A DNA stretch of 64,000 nt from positions 806,001 to 870,000 of the forward strand of contig CAWINY010000007.1 of NCBI GenBank assembly GCA_963837635.1, given 5' to 3'. Below, piece by piece: positions 24,764 to 33,412 of the stretch. Every line of letters starts with the position of its first letter. The first letter of the stretch is position 1. The position numbers and the translations under genes are program-made. The notes beneath the pieces are model-generated. The model was not told where the DNA came from and searched no databases. It saw nothing but the letters and a program-made list of their open reading frames with translations. Source of the stretch: CAWINY01 sp963837635 (GTDB lineage: Bacteria > Acidobacteriota > Terriglobia > Terriglobales > Acidobacteriaceae).

Positions 24764-26746
24764 CTAGTCCCGGGGAGCGGGTTTGTGGCCCCTGGCACGC
24801 TTGCCTGTTGTGGTGGTTCTAGTCGGGCGATGGGTGTGCGATCTCTGCCCGGCGGACGATTGCTCCGCGCCTTGGTGCCCACTATGCCTTGTCTTCGATT
24901 TCGTGCCGTGGGTGGCGGTTGCGGATGGGCGGCGGCGCGGCGGATCGCCGGCTTCCGCCCTCACTGTGTGCCGGCCAGACCTGGACTTCACTTCCTGGCG
25001 TTTGGCGGATTTGGAGGCTGGCCTGTGCTTCGCGGACGCGGAGGTGGCGCCCGCCTCTCTGCGAGAGGAAGACGAATGGATCACCAAGGTGCGCCCCGGG
25101 CGCAAGGAACTGTCGCGCAAGTGGTTCCATTTGCGCAGGCTTTCCGCAGGCACGCCGAAATCTTCGGCCACCGAGGTTACCGTGTCTCCTTTGCGGACTT
25201 TGTAGCGGGCCAGCTTGAGGGAAGAGTTGACGGTCTCGTCTTCGGCGGTTTTCTGACGTCCTGGAGCGACGGGGATCACCAGCTTGCTCTCGGTCCGCAG
25301 CGGCTGATCTTCGTCCAGGTTGTTCACCTCGGCAATGGCCTGCACGGTGGTGTGATATTTCCGCGCCACGGTTTCCAGATTGTCGCCTGGCGCTACCCGG
25401 TGATAGCGCCACCAGATGCGCATATCGGGGGGAATCGTCTCAATTGCCGCGAGATATTTGTCCCGTGTGCCCAACGGAAGCTGCAGATCAAAGGCTTCGT
25501 CCTTGGGGGTGGTCATGCGCAGAAGGCTGGGATTCAGCTCCTGCAGCTGGGAAGCCGAACTGTCTACGCACTCTGCCACCAACCTGAGGTCGACCGGGTA
25601 GTTGATGGTCACCGTGTCACCGGCCACCGGACGTTCCAGCGCCAGATGCTCCAGGCCATACTGCTGCGGGTTCTTGGCCATGATGGTCACGGCCAGGATG
25701 ATGGGCACGTAGTTGCGCGTCTCCTGGGGCAGTACGCCTCGCCGGTAAAGCTCCCAATAGTCCGCGTAGCCGGTGCGCTGGACCGCATTTTGCACTGTGC
25801 CCGGCCCCGAGTTGTAGGCCGCCATCGCCAGGTACCAATCACCGAAGTCGTTGTACAGGTCTTTCAGGTGCCGCGCCGCCGCCCGGGTCGACTTCTCGGG
25901 ATCCTGACGCTCATCGACCCACCAGTCCCGCTGCAAGCCGTACAACGAGGCCCGCCCGGCCATAAACTGCCACATGCCGCGCGCCCCCGCCCTCGACAGC
26001 GCAAGGGGATGGAATCCCGACTCGGCCTGCGCCAGGTAGATCAGATCCTGCGGGACGCCTTCTTCTCTGAGTACTCGCTGGATCATGTCCTTGTAGCGCC
26101 CCGAGCGTACCAGCGCGTGCTCGATCGTGCCCCGGCCCTTGCCGGAGAAATATCCGATGTAGCTGGCAACCGCATCATTCAGGATCAAGGGCAGGTCGGA
26201 TCGGGTGATCTTGACCTCTTCCTCCGCCTTCGCCCTGATGTTCGGATCGACCGGGAAGGTGATCTCGTTGGCCTCGTCGATCGGCGCCGGTTCGGAACTC
26301 TGCTCGGTAAAGCCGTCACCCTGTTTCAAGGCCACCAGTTCCAGGCTGTGGACTCCCTCGACCAGCTTGTCGAACTCGTGCTGCAGGCGATCATTGTCGC
26401 GGATCGAGAATGGGCTGCTCACCAGCAGGTCGAAGGCGTGATCGAATCTCTGCTTGGCCGACTCCAGATGGCCGGCGTTGTACTCGGCGCGCCCCGCCTG
26501 GTATTCGCTCTCGACGGCTGCGATCAGCGCTTCGGCGGGACCAGACTTCAGCTCGGGCTTGGTCGGCTCATGCGGGGGCGCAACCGGTGCTGCAGGAATC
26601 GGTTGGCTTAGCTCGGGGGCTTGCGCCTGGGCTGGAGGAGCGGTCGCGGCTTTCTTCTTGGAACCTTCTTCACAGGAGGTGGCCAGCAGCGCCGTCGCCG
26701 CCACCAATAGAGCCCAAACTACAGATTTCCAGGATCCAACTTTCAA
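24764..26746 (-). CDS. Lipoprotein lytic transglycosylase with two LysM domains (MltD-like)
   Basis: Seen: 660 aa. Lipobox LATSC (C25). Residues 60-200: helical region. The SLT domain follows: LIYLAQAESGFHPLALSRAG with catalytic Glu in the AES motif, GARGMWQFM, and AMAAYNSGPG. Then two LysM modules (YHRVAPGDNLETVARKYH and YKVRKGDTVTSVAEDFG). The tail (about 570-660) is Ser/Arg/His-rich and low complexity. Role: cleaves peptidoglycan glycan strands at the periplasmic face, with LysM for wall binding. It faces the same way as ftsZ and lies downstream of it, after a palindromic element. Confidence 0.92.
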   Translation of the reverse strand: MKVGSWKSVVWALLVAATALLATSCEEGSKKKAATAPPAQAQAPELSQPIPAAPVAPPHEPTKPELKSGPAEALIAAVESEYQAGRAEYNAGHLESAKQRFDHAFDLLVSSPFSIRDNDRLQHEFDKLVEGVHSLELVALKQGDGFTEQSSEPAPIDEANEITFPVDPNIRAKAEEEVKITRSDLPLILNDAVASYIGYFSGKGRGTIEHALVRSGRYKDMIQRVLREEGVPQDLIYLAQAESGFHPLALSRAGARGMWQFMAGRASLYGLQRDWWVDERQDPEKSTRAAARHLKDLYNDFGDWYLAMAAYNSGPGTVQNAVQRTGYADYWELYRRGVLPQETRNYVPIILAVTIMAKNPQQYGLEHLALERPVAGDTVTINYPVDLRLVAECVDSSASQLQELNPSLLRMTTPKDEAFDLQLPLGTRDKYLAAIETIPPDMRIWWRYHRVAPGDNLETVARKYHTTVQAIAEVNNLDEDQPLRTESKLVIPVAPGRQKTAEDETVNSSLKLARYKVRKGDTVTSVAEDFGVPAESLRKWNHLRDSSLRPGRTLVIHSSSSRREAGATSASAKHRPASKSAKRQEVKSRSGRHTVRAEAGDPPRRRPSATATHGTKSKTRHSGHQGAEQSSAGQRSHTHRPTRTTTTGKRARGHKPAPRD

Positions 26747-26837
26747 CGCTGCTGTCCTATGTCGAAGGGAATACCTGATGCTAATTGCCGCCCGGCAGGC
26801 GGGTCAAACAAGCGAACCTCCGCTTGGGCCAAACCCT

Positions 26838-26992
26838 TTCACCGCAGAGGGCGCAGATGTCAGCGCGGAGGACACAGAGGACACAGAGGAAGAATCAGAA
26901 ATAGAAGTCGTAAATTGCAAACTGAAATCCTGATTCTCTGAACTTGCTTCCTCTGCGTCCTCCGCGCTGACCTCTGCGCTCTCTGCGGTAAA
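26838..26992. repeat. CACAGAGG-type stem-loop element, copy 1
   Basis: Seen: the left end (ACCGCAGAGGGCGCAGA...) and the reverse complement of the right end are alike over about 45 bp, so the whole stretch can fold into one stem. It ends one base before the ftsZ stop codon and carries short direct repeats of GGACACAGA. Copies 2 and 3 lie at 28219-28328 and 62160-62361. Confidence 0.8.
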
Positions 26993-28183
26993 TCAGTTCT
27001 GCTGCTCCTGCCGTTTGCGCAGGAAGGCGGGCACGTCCAGGTCGTCCTCGGCGAAGCTGGTTTTGACGTTGTTCTTCACTTCCTCAATCGAGGGCGGCTC
27101 TGGTGGAGGTGGTGGCGCCGCGGGCTGTGTAACTACGGGGGGTGCGACCGCCGCGGCTGCCTGCTGCTGCTCCACCTGCTCCCATGCGGGCGCTGCCTTC
27201 GGGGCAAGCCGCTCGGTGCACTTGAAACCGGTGGCAATGACCGTGATCTTGACCTCGTCCTTCATCTTCTCGTCGAGCACCGCGCCGAAGATGATGTTGG
27301 CGTCCTCGTGGGCGGCGTTCTGGATGATCGTGGTCGCCTCGACCACCTCGGCCAGCCTCACTGTGCTGGAGCCCGTAACGTTGATCAGGATGCCGCGCGC
27401 GCCGTCGATCGCACCCTGCTCGAGCAGCGGCGAAGCGATCGCGCGCTGGGCCGCTTCGACCGCGCGCCGCTCGCCCTTGCCGGTCGCGGTGCCCATGACG
27501 GCGTATCCCATGCCCTGCATGATGGCGCGCACGTCGGCAAAATCGCGGTTGATGATGCCCGGGATGGTGATGATGTCCGAGATGCCCTGCACCGCCTGGC
27601 GGAGGATGTCATCCGCCACGCGGAATGACTCGAAGAAGCCCGCGTCCTGCGCCACCGCCAGCAGCTTCTCGTTCGGGATGACGATCATCGTGTCCACCGA
27701 ATCGAGCAGGTCCTGCAAGGCGCGCTCGGCCTGCGCCATGCGCCGCTTGCCCTCGAAATAGAAAGGCCGGGTGACGACCGCTACAGTCAGCGCCTCCATC
27801 TCGCGCGCCAGCGAGGCGATGATCGGCGCCGCCCCCGAGCCGGTGCCGCCGCCCAAACCGGCGGTCACGAAGACCATGTCCGCGCCTTCCAGCGCTTCGA
27901 TGATCTTGTCGGTGTCTTCCAGCGCCGCCTTCCGTCCGACCTCCGGATTGGCGCCAGCGCCCAGCCCGTTGGTCAGCTTCACGCCGAGTTGAATCTTCAC
28001 CTCGGCGCGGGCCATGCGCAGCGCCTGCAGGTCGGTGTTCGCCACCACGAACTCCACGCCCTCCAGTTTGGCGTCGATCATGCGATTGACCGCATTGCCG
28101 CCGCCACCGCCTACGCCGATGACCTTGATCTTCGCGTTATTGCGAGGTTCTTCGTGAAACTGGATTCGAATATCGTCGCCCAT
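26993..28183 (-). CDS. ftsZ: Cell-division GTPase FtsZ
   Basis: Seen: 396 aa with the tubulin signature AGLGGGTGSGAAP (about 108-120), N-terminal KVIGVGGGGGNAVNRM, and a C-terminal tail DDLDVPAFLRKR after a Pro/Ala-rich linker. This tail matches the FtsZ C-terminal peptide that binds FtsA and other division proteins. Role: polymerises into the Z-ring at mid-cell. The gene is downstream of ftsA on the same strand, with a palindromic element in the 176-bp gap, so it may have its own transcript control. Confidence 0.97.
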   Translation of the reverse strand: MGDDIRIQFHEEPRNNAKIKVIGVGGGGGNAVNRMIDAKLEGVEFVVANTDLQALRMARAEVKIQLGVKLTNGLGAGANPEVGRKAALEDTDKIIEALEGADMVFVTAGLGGGTGSGAAPIIASLAREMEALTVAVVTRPFYFEGKRRMAQAERALQDLLDSVDTMIVIPNEKLLAVAQDAGFFESFRVADDILRQAVQGISDIITIPGIINRDFADVRAIMQGMGYAVMGTATGKGERRAVEAAQRAIASPLLEQGAIDGARGILINVTGSSTVRLAEVVEATTIIQNAAHEDANIIFGAVLDEKMKDEVKITVIATGFKCTERLAPKAAPAWEQVEQQQAAAAVAPPVVTQPAAPPPPPEPPSIEEVKNNVKTSFAEDDLDVPAFLRKRQEQQN

Positions 28184-28218
28184 TTTTCTCTTCCCAGTTG
28201 TCGTATTGGAAATACCTT

Positions 28219-28328
28219 TTCACCGCAGAGGACACTGAGGAACGCAGAGGAAATCCAACGCGAAGGCGCCAAGACGCGAAGGAATCTCGGCCTTATCATG
28301 CTTCGCGCCTTAGCGCCTTCGCGTTGAG
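28219..28328. repeat. CACAGAGG-type element, copy 2 (ftsA-ftsZ gap)
   Basis: Seen: starts like the other copies (CACCGCAGAGGACACTGAGG) and continues into CCAACGCGAAGGCGCCAAG, facing its complement (CTTCGCGCCTTAGCGCC TTCGCGTTG, broken here for length). It lies wholly between ftsA and ftsZ. Confidence 0.75.
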
Positions 28329-28359
28329 AGCATCTTCCTCGGAGTCCCCATGCCTGTGG

Positions 28360-29580
28360 TTACACTTTCTTTGCGAACAACGCCTTCAACTTGCTCCGTA
28401 AACCTGTGGGCTCCGTGCCGGGACGCGCCAGGCGCGAACGATAGGCATAGAGCACCAGGCCGATGGCGGCCGCGTATTCGGGCTCGCCCAGTTCGGCGGC
28501 CATCTTGGGCAGCGCGGCGGGTCCACCCACGCGCGCCGGCCAGTGCAGCACCGCGTCCACCACGTCGGCCAGTGCCGATAACTTGGCGCCGCCGCCGGTG
28601 AGAACCATACCCGCTCCGCACAGGTCCAGCACGCTGGCCGCCCGCAGGTTCTCGCGCACCATCTCGAACAGTTCCTGCGAGCGCGGCTCCAAAATCTCGC
28701 CCAGCAGCCGCTGCTGCATCAGGCGTGAGGGCCGGTCGCCCACCGATGGCACCTCGATTTCGCTTCCTTCCGGGATCTTGGTCACGACCGCGCAACCAAA
28801 CTGCTGTTTGATCTGTTCGGCGGCGCTCAACGGGGTTCGAAGGCCTACGGCAATGTCGTTCGTGAAGTGATCACCGCCGACCGGCACTACACCGGTGTGC
28901 TGCACCGCGCCCTCGTGAAAGACGATCAGTTCGGTCGAGCCGGCGCCGATGTCGCACAGGCAGACGCCCAGTTCCCGCTCTTCCGCACGCAGTACAGACT
29001 CGGCCGCCGCCAGCGGCTCGAGCACGGTATCGTCCACCTGGATCCCGGCCCGGTTCAGGGCGGTGATTACGTTCTGCGTGGCGCTGGCCACGGCCGTAGC
29101 CACGTGGACCCGCACTTCCAGCGTGCGCCCCATCATGCCTTCGGGATCGTGGATGCCGGCTTGGTCGTCGATGATGAATTCCTGGGGCAACAAGTGCACA
29201 TGCTGACGGTCGGCGGGCAGCGCGATGGCGCGGGCGCGCTCGATTGCCTGCCGCTTGTCTTCGCGCGTGATCTCGCGCGGACGCGAGCCCAGGCTGATGC
29301 CGCCCTGGCTGTTCACACCCCGGATATGCGGTCCGCCGATGCCTACGACCGCGTGCTCCACCGGCGCCCCCGCGGCGTTCTCCGCCAGTTCGACCGCCTT
29401 CTGCACGCTCTTGACCGCCTTGTCCAACTCGACGATCAGGCCCTTGCGCATGCCCTGCGATTCGCTGACGCCATGCCCGCGGTAGCGCAATCCCTGGTCG
29501 GTGATCTCCGCCACCACAGCGCACATCTTGGCAGTGCCGACGTCTATCCCGGTGATCAGATTTGCTTTCGGTTTCCCCAT
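28360..29580 (-). CDS. ftsA: Cell-division actin homologue FtsA
   Basis: Seen: 406 aa beginning ITGIDVGTAKMCAVVAEI (phosphate-1), with GICVCDIGAGSTELIVF-like phosphate-2 (here LGVCLCDIGAGSTELIVF), the SHS2 region (about 85-160: GIGGPHIRGVNSQG) and AGMVLTGGGAKL (adenosine motif). The C-terminal amphipathic helix (KLKALFAKKV) fits membrane attachment. Role: tethers FtsZ to the membrane. It lies 23 bp after ftsQ, in the standard ftsQ-ftsA-ftsZ order. Confidence 0.97.
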   Translation of the reverse strand: MGKPKANLITGIDVGTAKMCAVVAEITDQGLRYRGHGVSESQGMRKGLIVELDKAVKSVQKAVELAENAAGAPVEHAVVGIGGPHIRGVNSQGGISLGSRPREITREDKRQAIERARAIALPADRQHVHLLPQEFIIDDQAGIHDPEGMMGRTLEVRVHVATAVASATQNVITALNRAGIQVDDTVLEPLAAAESVLRAEERELGVCLCDIGAGSTELIVFHEGAVQHTGVVPVGGDHFTNDIAVGLRTPLSAAEQIKQQFGCAVVTKIPEGSEIEVPSVGDRPSRLMQQRLLGEILEPRSQELFEMVRENLRAASVLDLCGAGMVLTGGGAKLSALADVVDAVLHWPARVGGPAALPKMAAELGEPEYAAAIGLVLYAYRSRLARPGTEPTGLRSKLKALFAKKV

Positions 29581-29603
29581 TCGATCCTGGTTCTCGGCTC
29601 CGT

Positions 29604-30989
29604 CTACTCCGCTTGAGCCTTCGGCTCACTGCTGGCCACAGGTTTGGGCACACCGTTACCCGCCGGTTTAGGCGGAGCGACAACCGCTGGTTTCGGCGCG
29701 CTGTTGACCGCCGCCCCTTCCACCGCACTCTGTTTCTTAGACTCGCGCTTATTCTCGTCGGCCCATGCCCGAATGGCTCTGCCAGACGACGCCAGGTGTT
29801 TGCCGTTGTTCGCTTTCTCGCTCTTGCGCTTTTTCTTCACGGCGACGGCTGCCGCCTTGGCGTTCTTCGCTGCGCTCGAACCACGCGCAGGCCCTGCTGA
29901 GGATACCCCTGATGAAGTCTTCGACGCGTTCCCCGCTTCAGCCCCGGCTTTCTCTGCGCTTTGGGTCGCAACGCTAGGATCCGCCGCCGGCAGCGAGTCC
30001 GGGTTCAGGATCACCTGGCGGTCATAGCGCAAATCCACCGAATCCAGCTTGGAGTATTGCTGCCGCCATTCCTGCACGTGCGACACATAAATCTTGTAGC
30101 GGTCAAGGAAATTGCTCGACCCCAGATGCACCACGATAACCCCATTTGGGTCGGCCACCGTGACCTTCACGTCATCCGGGTCGCTCAGGTCCACATCGTT
30201 CAGGTCCTGCGAGTAATGCGCCCCCCCGCCGTCGAGCTCGCGCAGCAGTGCTTGGTAGATCTTCATCCGCGCCGCACGCGACGAGAGTGGGTCGCTTTCG
30301 CCCATGCCCTCGATCACCGGAAACGAGTAATGCGCCTGCGGGGTCCCCATCGCGCCATTTGGCGCGATGGGGTTAGAACTACCCGGCAGTTCCATCAGCA
30401 CGCCGTTGCCGTCCACCAGCAGGATTCGCGATCCGACCCGGGCGAAGGCAATCGGGGTGCGCTCGCGCACACTCACGGCGATCCGGTTGGGCCACAGGCG
30501 CATCACCGCGGCCGACTGGATCCAGGGCACCTGCTCCAGCTGTTTCTTGCGCTCGTCCAGCGGCACGGAGAAGACATTGCGCGAGATGTCCGCGCCAAAC
30601 ACTTCCAGGATTTGTGCCAAGGACACATTGTGGTTGCCGGTTACCGAGATCAGGTCGCTGGACTCGAGGCGGAAGCGCCACGAGCTGCGGACATAGCGGT
30701 TAAGCCCGAATCCCATGACCGCGAGGAAGCCGCCGAGAGCCGCCAGCACCAGCACCGCCTTGAGGCGGCTGGCCGCTTTCTTCGGCAAAGGTCCGCGACG
30801 CACCGGGACGCGTTTCTGCGCGCGTAGGAAGGGGGATTGCTCTTCCGGTTCCAGGTCCAGAAGGCGGGCAGAGTCAGGCTCGCCGTCGCCGAAGGGGTCG
30901 GCGGGCGAGGACTCAAGATCCGCGCGCACACCGCCGCGTGGCGACGCGTACTCGTCCTCGGAATTCTGTGGACCGCTGTTCCGCGCCAT
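29604..30989 (-). CDS. ftsQ: Cell-division protein FtsQ/DivIB with long C-terminal tail
   Basis: Seen: 461 aa. A cytoplasmic N-terminus (1-85) is Pro/Arg/Asp-rich; then one membrane helix (about 86-110), the POTRA domain (about 118-190: LISVTGNHNVSLAQILEVFG) and the FtsQ domain (PNRIAVSVRERTPIAFARVG, to about 325). A long tail follows, from about 340 on, rich in Ala, Ser, Lys and Pro. Typical FtsQ proteins are 250-300 aa; the extra 120+ residues are low complexity and probably disordered. Role: links early and late division proteins. No ddl or murC is seen upstream. Confidence 0.9.
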   Translation of the reverse strand: MARNSGPQNSEDEYASPRGGVRADLESSPADPFGDGEPDSARLLDLEPEEQSPFLRAQKRVPVRRGPLPKKAASRLKAVLVLAALGGFLAVMGFGLNRYVRSSWRFRLESSDLISVTGNHNVSLAQILEVFGADISRNVFSVPLDERKKQLEQVPWIQSAAVMRLWPNRIAVSVRERTPIAFARVGSRILLVDGNGVLMELPGSSNPIAPNGAMGTPQAHYSFPVIEGMGESDPLSSRAARMKIYQALLRELDGGGAHYSQDLNDVDLSDPDDVKVTVADPNGVIVVHLGSSNFLDRYKIYVSHVQEWRQQYSKLDSVDLRYDRQVILNPDSLPAADPSVATQSAEKAGAEAGNASKTSSGVSSAGPARGSSAAKNAKAAAVAVKKKRKSEKANNGKHLASSGRAIRAWADENKRESKKQSAVEGAAVNSAPKPAVVAPPKPAGNGVPKPVASSEPKAQAE

Positions 30990-31095
30990 CGGGGCCGTAT
31001 CGTTCGCAGAGAAAAACCGCCGTCTGCTCTGAAACTATAACGTCTTTCGCCGCGGATTCGCGCGGAAATTCTCGAACGGAAACGGTACGGTGTTC

Positions 31096-31914
31096 CTAGT
31101 TGGCTACGGTGGACACTCTCACGTCCTGCTGCAAAACAAAATCCAACAGGGTTTCACTGGGGACATGGACCTGCTGGCCGTGGGTCACCACTTGGACGGC
31201 CGTGCCCGCGCCCGCGCCCACTCCGGCACCGATCGCCGCTCCTTTGCCGCCACCGGCAACCGCCCCGATGATCGCGCCCAGCGCCGCCCCGCCGCCAACC
31301 TTCTCCGCCGTGTTCTTGGTCCGGGAGTTGCCGGTGACGGAATACGCGCCCGTTGTCAGAGGAACGGTCTGTCCGTTTACCACCAGGCTGGTTAGTTCCA
31401 GCTTCAATTCCGAGCGCCCCGAGATGTGCCCCGCGCCCTTGGCTTCCGTGAGCTGCCCGTATACGTCGGCACCCTTGGGCGCCACGGTTACGTCATTGAG
31501 GACCAACGGCTGGTCCAGCGTGGCATGAAACCTGTCGCCGATCTTGTTGCGGTCGGAATCAACCGCGTCCACCATGCGCACCGAGAGGTGGGTCCCGCTC
31601 GGCACAGTGACGCTGGTGCCGTCCCCCGCGGCAGAAGCGGATTGCAAGGGCTCGGAGCGCTGCATCAGTTCCGGTGCGGTGTCCTGATTCGAGGCGCGAG
31701 TGGCGCTGTCGAAGGCAATCGAGGCTACGTCGGCAATCGCATAATGTTGCACCGTGGAGCCAACCCGGAAATTGATCACAGTTCCCGTGCCGCCGAGATA
31801 GGTGCCTTTGATCAGGCTGCCGTTCTTTAGCTCCAGGGAATCGGCCCAGGCGGCACAGATCAGGCACGAGCTAAAAAGAGCGCAGGCTAGCAGAGACTTG
31901 AGATTTCGGAACAT
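31096..31914 (-). CDS. Secreted protein with a glycine-zipper region
   Basis: Seen: 272 aa with a signal peptide (MFRNLKSLLACALFSSCLICAAWA). The middle holds beta-rich stretches (LELKNGSLIKGTYLGGTGTV; VPSGTHLSVRMVDAVDS; VAPKGADVYGQLTEAKG). A Gly-rich segment at about 208-238 (GGAALGAIIGAVAGGGKGA) has the GxxxG spacing of a glycine-zipper. Role unknown; a membrane- or envelope-associated protein is the likely reading. It precedes ftsQ on the same strand, where other genomes have cell-wall synthesis genes; the 105-bp gap could separate two transcripts. Confidence 0.7.
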   Translation of the reverse strand: MFRNLKSLLACALFSSCLICAAWADSLELKNGSLIKGTYLGGTGTVINFRVGSTVQHYAIADVASIAFDSATRASNQDTAPELMQRSEPLQSASAAGDGTSVTVPSGTHLSVRMVDAVDSDRNKIGDRFHATLDQPLVLNDVTVAPKGADVYGQLTEAKGAGHISGRSELKLELTSLVVNGQTVPLTTGAYSVTGNSRTKNTAEKVGGGAALGAIIGAVAGGGKGAAIGAGVGAGAGTAVQVVTHGQQVHVPSETLLDFVLQQDVRVSTVAN

Positions 31915-32154
31915 GGAACCTCCACCACTCGGTCACGGATTGATGTACTGGTCAGAGTATCCGAATTTCGACGATTTCGCATGTAGGCCGGAGGCGGCTA
32001 ATCGTTCCACCAACACAGAGAACTCGATACGCCCAAGCGGGGAGGACTCGGAGCCCCATGGTCGCCCGTGACGACAATCGCGCATCCATTCTCCGCACCC
32101 TGTGTCCGTCCTTGGCATCTTAAACTATCAGGAAAGGTGACCAGGGCGAACCCT

Positions 32155-32649
32155 ATGACTGCTGTACTTTTGACCGGGCTGATCGAAGCACATTCTGAGG
32201 AGATCACGCAAAAACTGACCCAGACGATTCGGAACTCGCTACGCGCGGGCGGCATGGGCAAGATTCCTACGCTTGAGTTGCAAGCCGGGACGACGGAGGT
32301 TCTCGAACACTTACGTGAATGGCTCTTGACCAAGACGGATACCGATATCCAGATCTATTATCGCCAGTTAGGCGCGCGGTGGGCCTGGCACGGCGCTACG
32401 CTGGCGGAGTGCTGTTGGACCTTGGTCCGGATGAAAGATTATTTGTGGGAGTTTCTCGAAAAACAGGGAATCGTTCCTTCCGGATCTGCGATCTACGGCG
32501 AAATGGAATTGCTGCTATCCCTGAATCAGTTCTTCGATAGGGCGCTCTGCCATTTGATTGAAGGCTACGAACAAAGCGATTCCCACGAAAAGGTCGGAAT
32601 CGAGACGCCAAATTGGCCGGAGACCAACATGGCTGCCTGGGTGCCATGA
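32155..32649 (+). CDS. RsbRD N-terminal-domain-like protein
   Basis: Seen: from ATG 32155, 164 aa of mostly helical sequence: LIEAHSEEITQKLTQTIRNS, then TTEVLEHLREWLLTKTDTDI, YYRQLGARWAWHGATLAECC and LLSLNQFFDRALCHLIEGYE. The pattern resembles the RsbRD N-terminal domain (a globin-like sensory module in stressosome and kinase proteins), without the STAS half. An in-frame GTG at 32137 and an ATG at 32068 are alternatives; the ribosome site is weak for all. Function: unknown; perhaps a sensor partner. Confidence 0.55.
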   Translation: MTAVLLTGLIEAHSEEITQKLTQTIRNSLRAGGMGKIPTLELQAGTTEVLEHLREWLLTKTDTDIQIYYRQLGARWAWHGATLAECCWTLVRMKDYLWEFLEKQGIVPSGSAIYGEMELLLSLNQFFDRALCHLIEGYEQSDSHEKVGIETPNWPETNMAAWVP

Positions 32650-32842
32650 ACCTTCAGCGCTTCCCTGTGCTTATCAGCAGTAGCCCCTTACGTCCGAGTG
32701 GCAAATTAAGCAACTCCGATTCGCCAGGGGGCAAAGCTGTTCCTTTGGCGCCACCGGACGTGGCATTTGGGCGCAACCCACGCTAGATCGAAAACATCTC
32801 AATACCAAACCATCAGCCACTTCGTTATCTCAAGGAGGAACG

Positions 32843-33289
32843 ATGCGTAGTTACTTAAAGCTCGTCTCGCTAACGTGTGCCCTCGTTGTGGCAATGGCTT
32901 GCTGGACCCTGGCACAAACCTACGGCACGGAAACTCAAGAGCACAGCCAGGGGCAAATGGCGGGCCATGAACAGATGCGTGCCAAGAGTGCCCAAGAACG
33001 CCTGGACTGGCTTAGCCAACAGTTGAACCTCACCGACGACCAGAAGGCAAAACTGCTGCCTATTCTGCAAAGTCAGGATCAGCAGTTCAAGGCAGTCCAC
33101 GACAACAGCTCGTTGACTCAGGAACAAAGGCGCGATCAGATCAGACAGATCCAGCAATCGACCCAGCCACAGATCCAGTCCGTCCTTACGCCGGAACAAC
33201 GACAGAAGTTCGCGCAGTTGAAAGAAGAACACCAACGGCAGCATGAGGGAGCCATGGGCAGCGGCGAGCAAAGCGAGCCGAAGCAGTAG
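32843..33289 (+). CDS. Secreted Spy/CpxP-like LTxxQ protein
   Basis: Seen: 148 aa with AAGGAGG just before ATG. Signal peptide (MRSYLKLVSLTCALVVAMAC), then a helical body with LNLTDDQKAKLLPILQSQ and SVLTPEQRQKFAQLKEE, the LTxxQ motifs of the Spy/CpxP family. The tail is Gln/Glu-rich. Known: family members are periplasmic chaperones or stress sensors. A terminator follows 23 bp after the stop. The predicted C19/C20 pair might make it a lipoprotein, but the cleavage site is unclear. Confidence 0.8.
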   Translation: MRSYLKLVSLTCALVVAMACWTLAQTYGTETQEHSQGQMAGHEQMRAKSAQERLDWLSQQLNLTDDQKAKLLPILQSQDQQFKAVHDNSSLTQEQRRDQIRQIQQSTQPQIQSVLTPEQRQKFAQLKEEHQRQHEGAMGSGEQSEPKQ

Positions 33290-33311
33290 ATCAGTAACAA
33301 CTCAAAAGCCA

Positions 33312-33337
33312 GGCAGCCACCCCGGCTGCCTTTTCTT
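33312..33337 (+). terminator. Rho-independent terminator after the Spy-like gene
   Basis: Seen: GGCAGCC / GGCTGCC, a 7-bp stem with a 5-nt loop, then TTTTCTTT. Confidence 0.85.
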
Positions 33338-33412
33338 TGCCTATGCAATGCCCGAGTGCGCAGAATGCACTCTCCATGTGTGGTCTGCATCCCGCCCGGC
33401 TAAAATCAGCAG

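Noticed and set aside
24530..26611. Long plus-strand open frame (693 codons) over the lytic transglycosylase gene
   Set aside because: It is antisense to a lipoprotein with SLT and LysM domains and has no protein-like pattern. GC-rich DNA makes long shadow frames.
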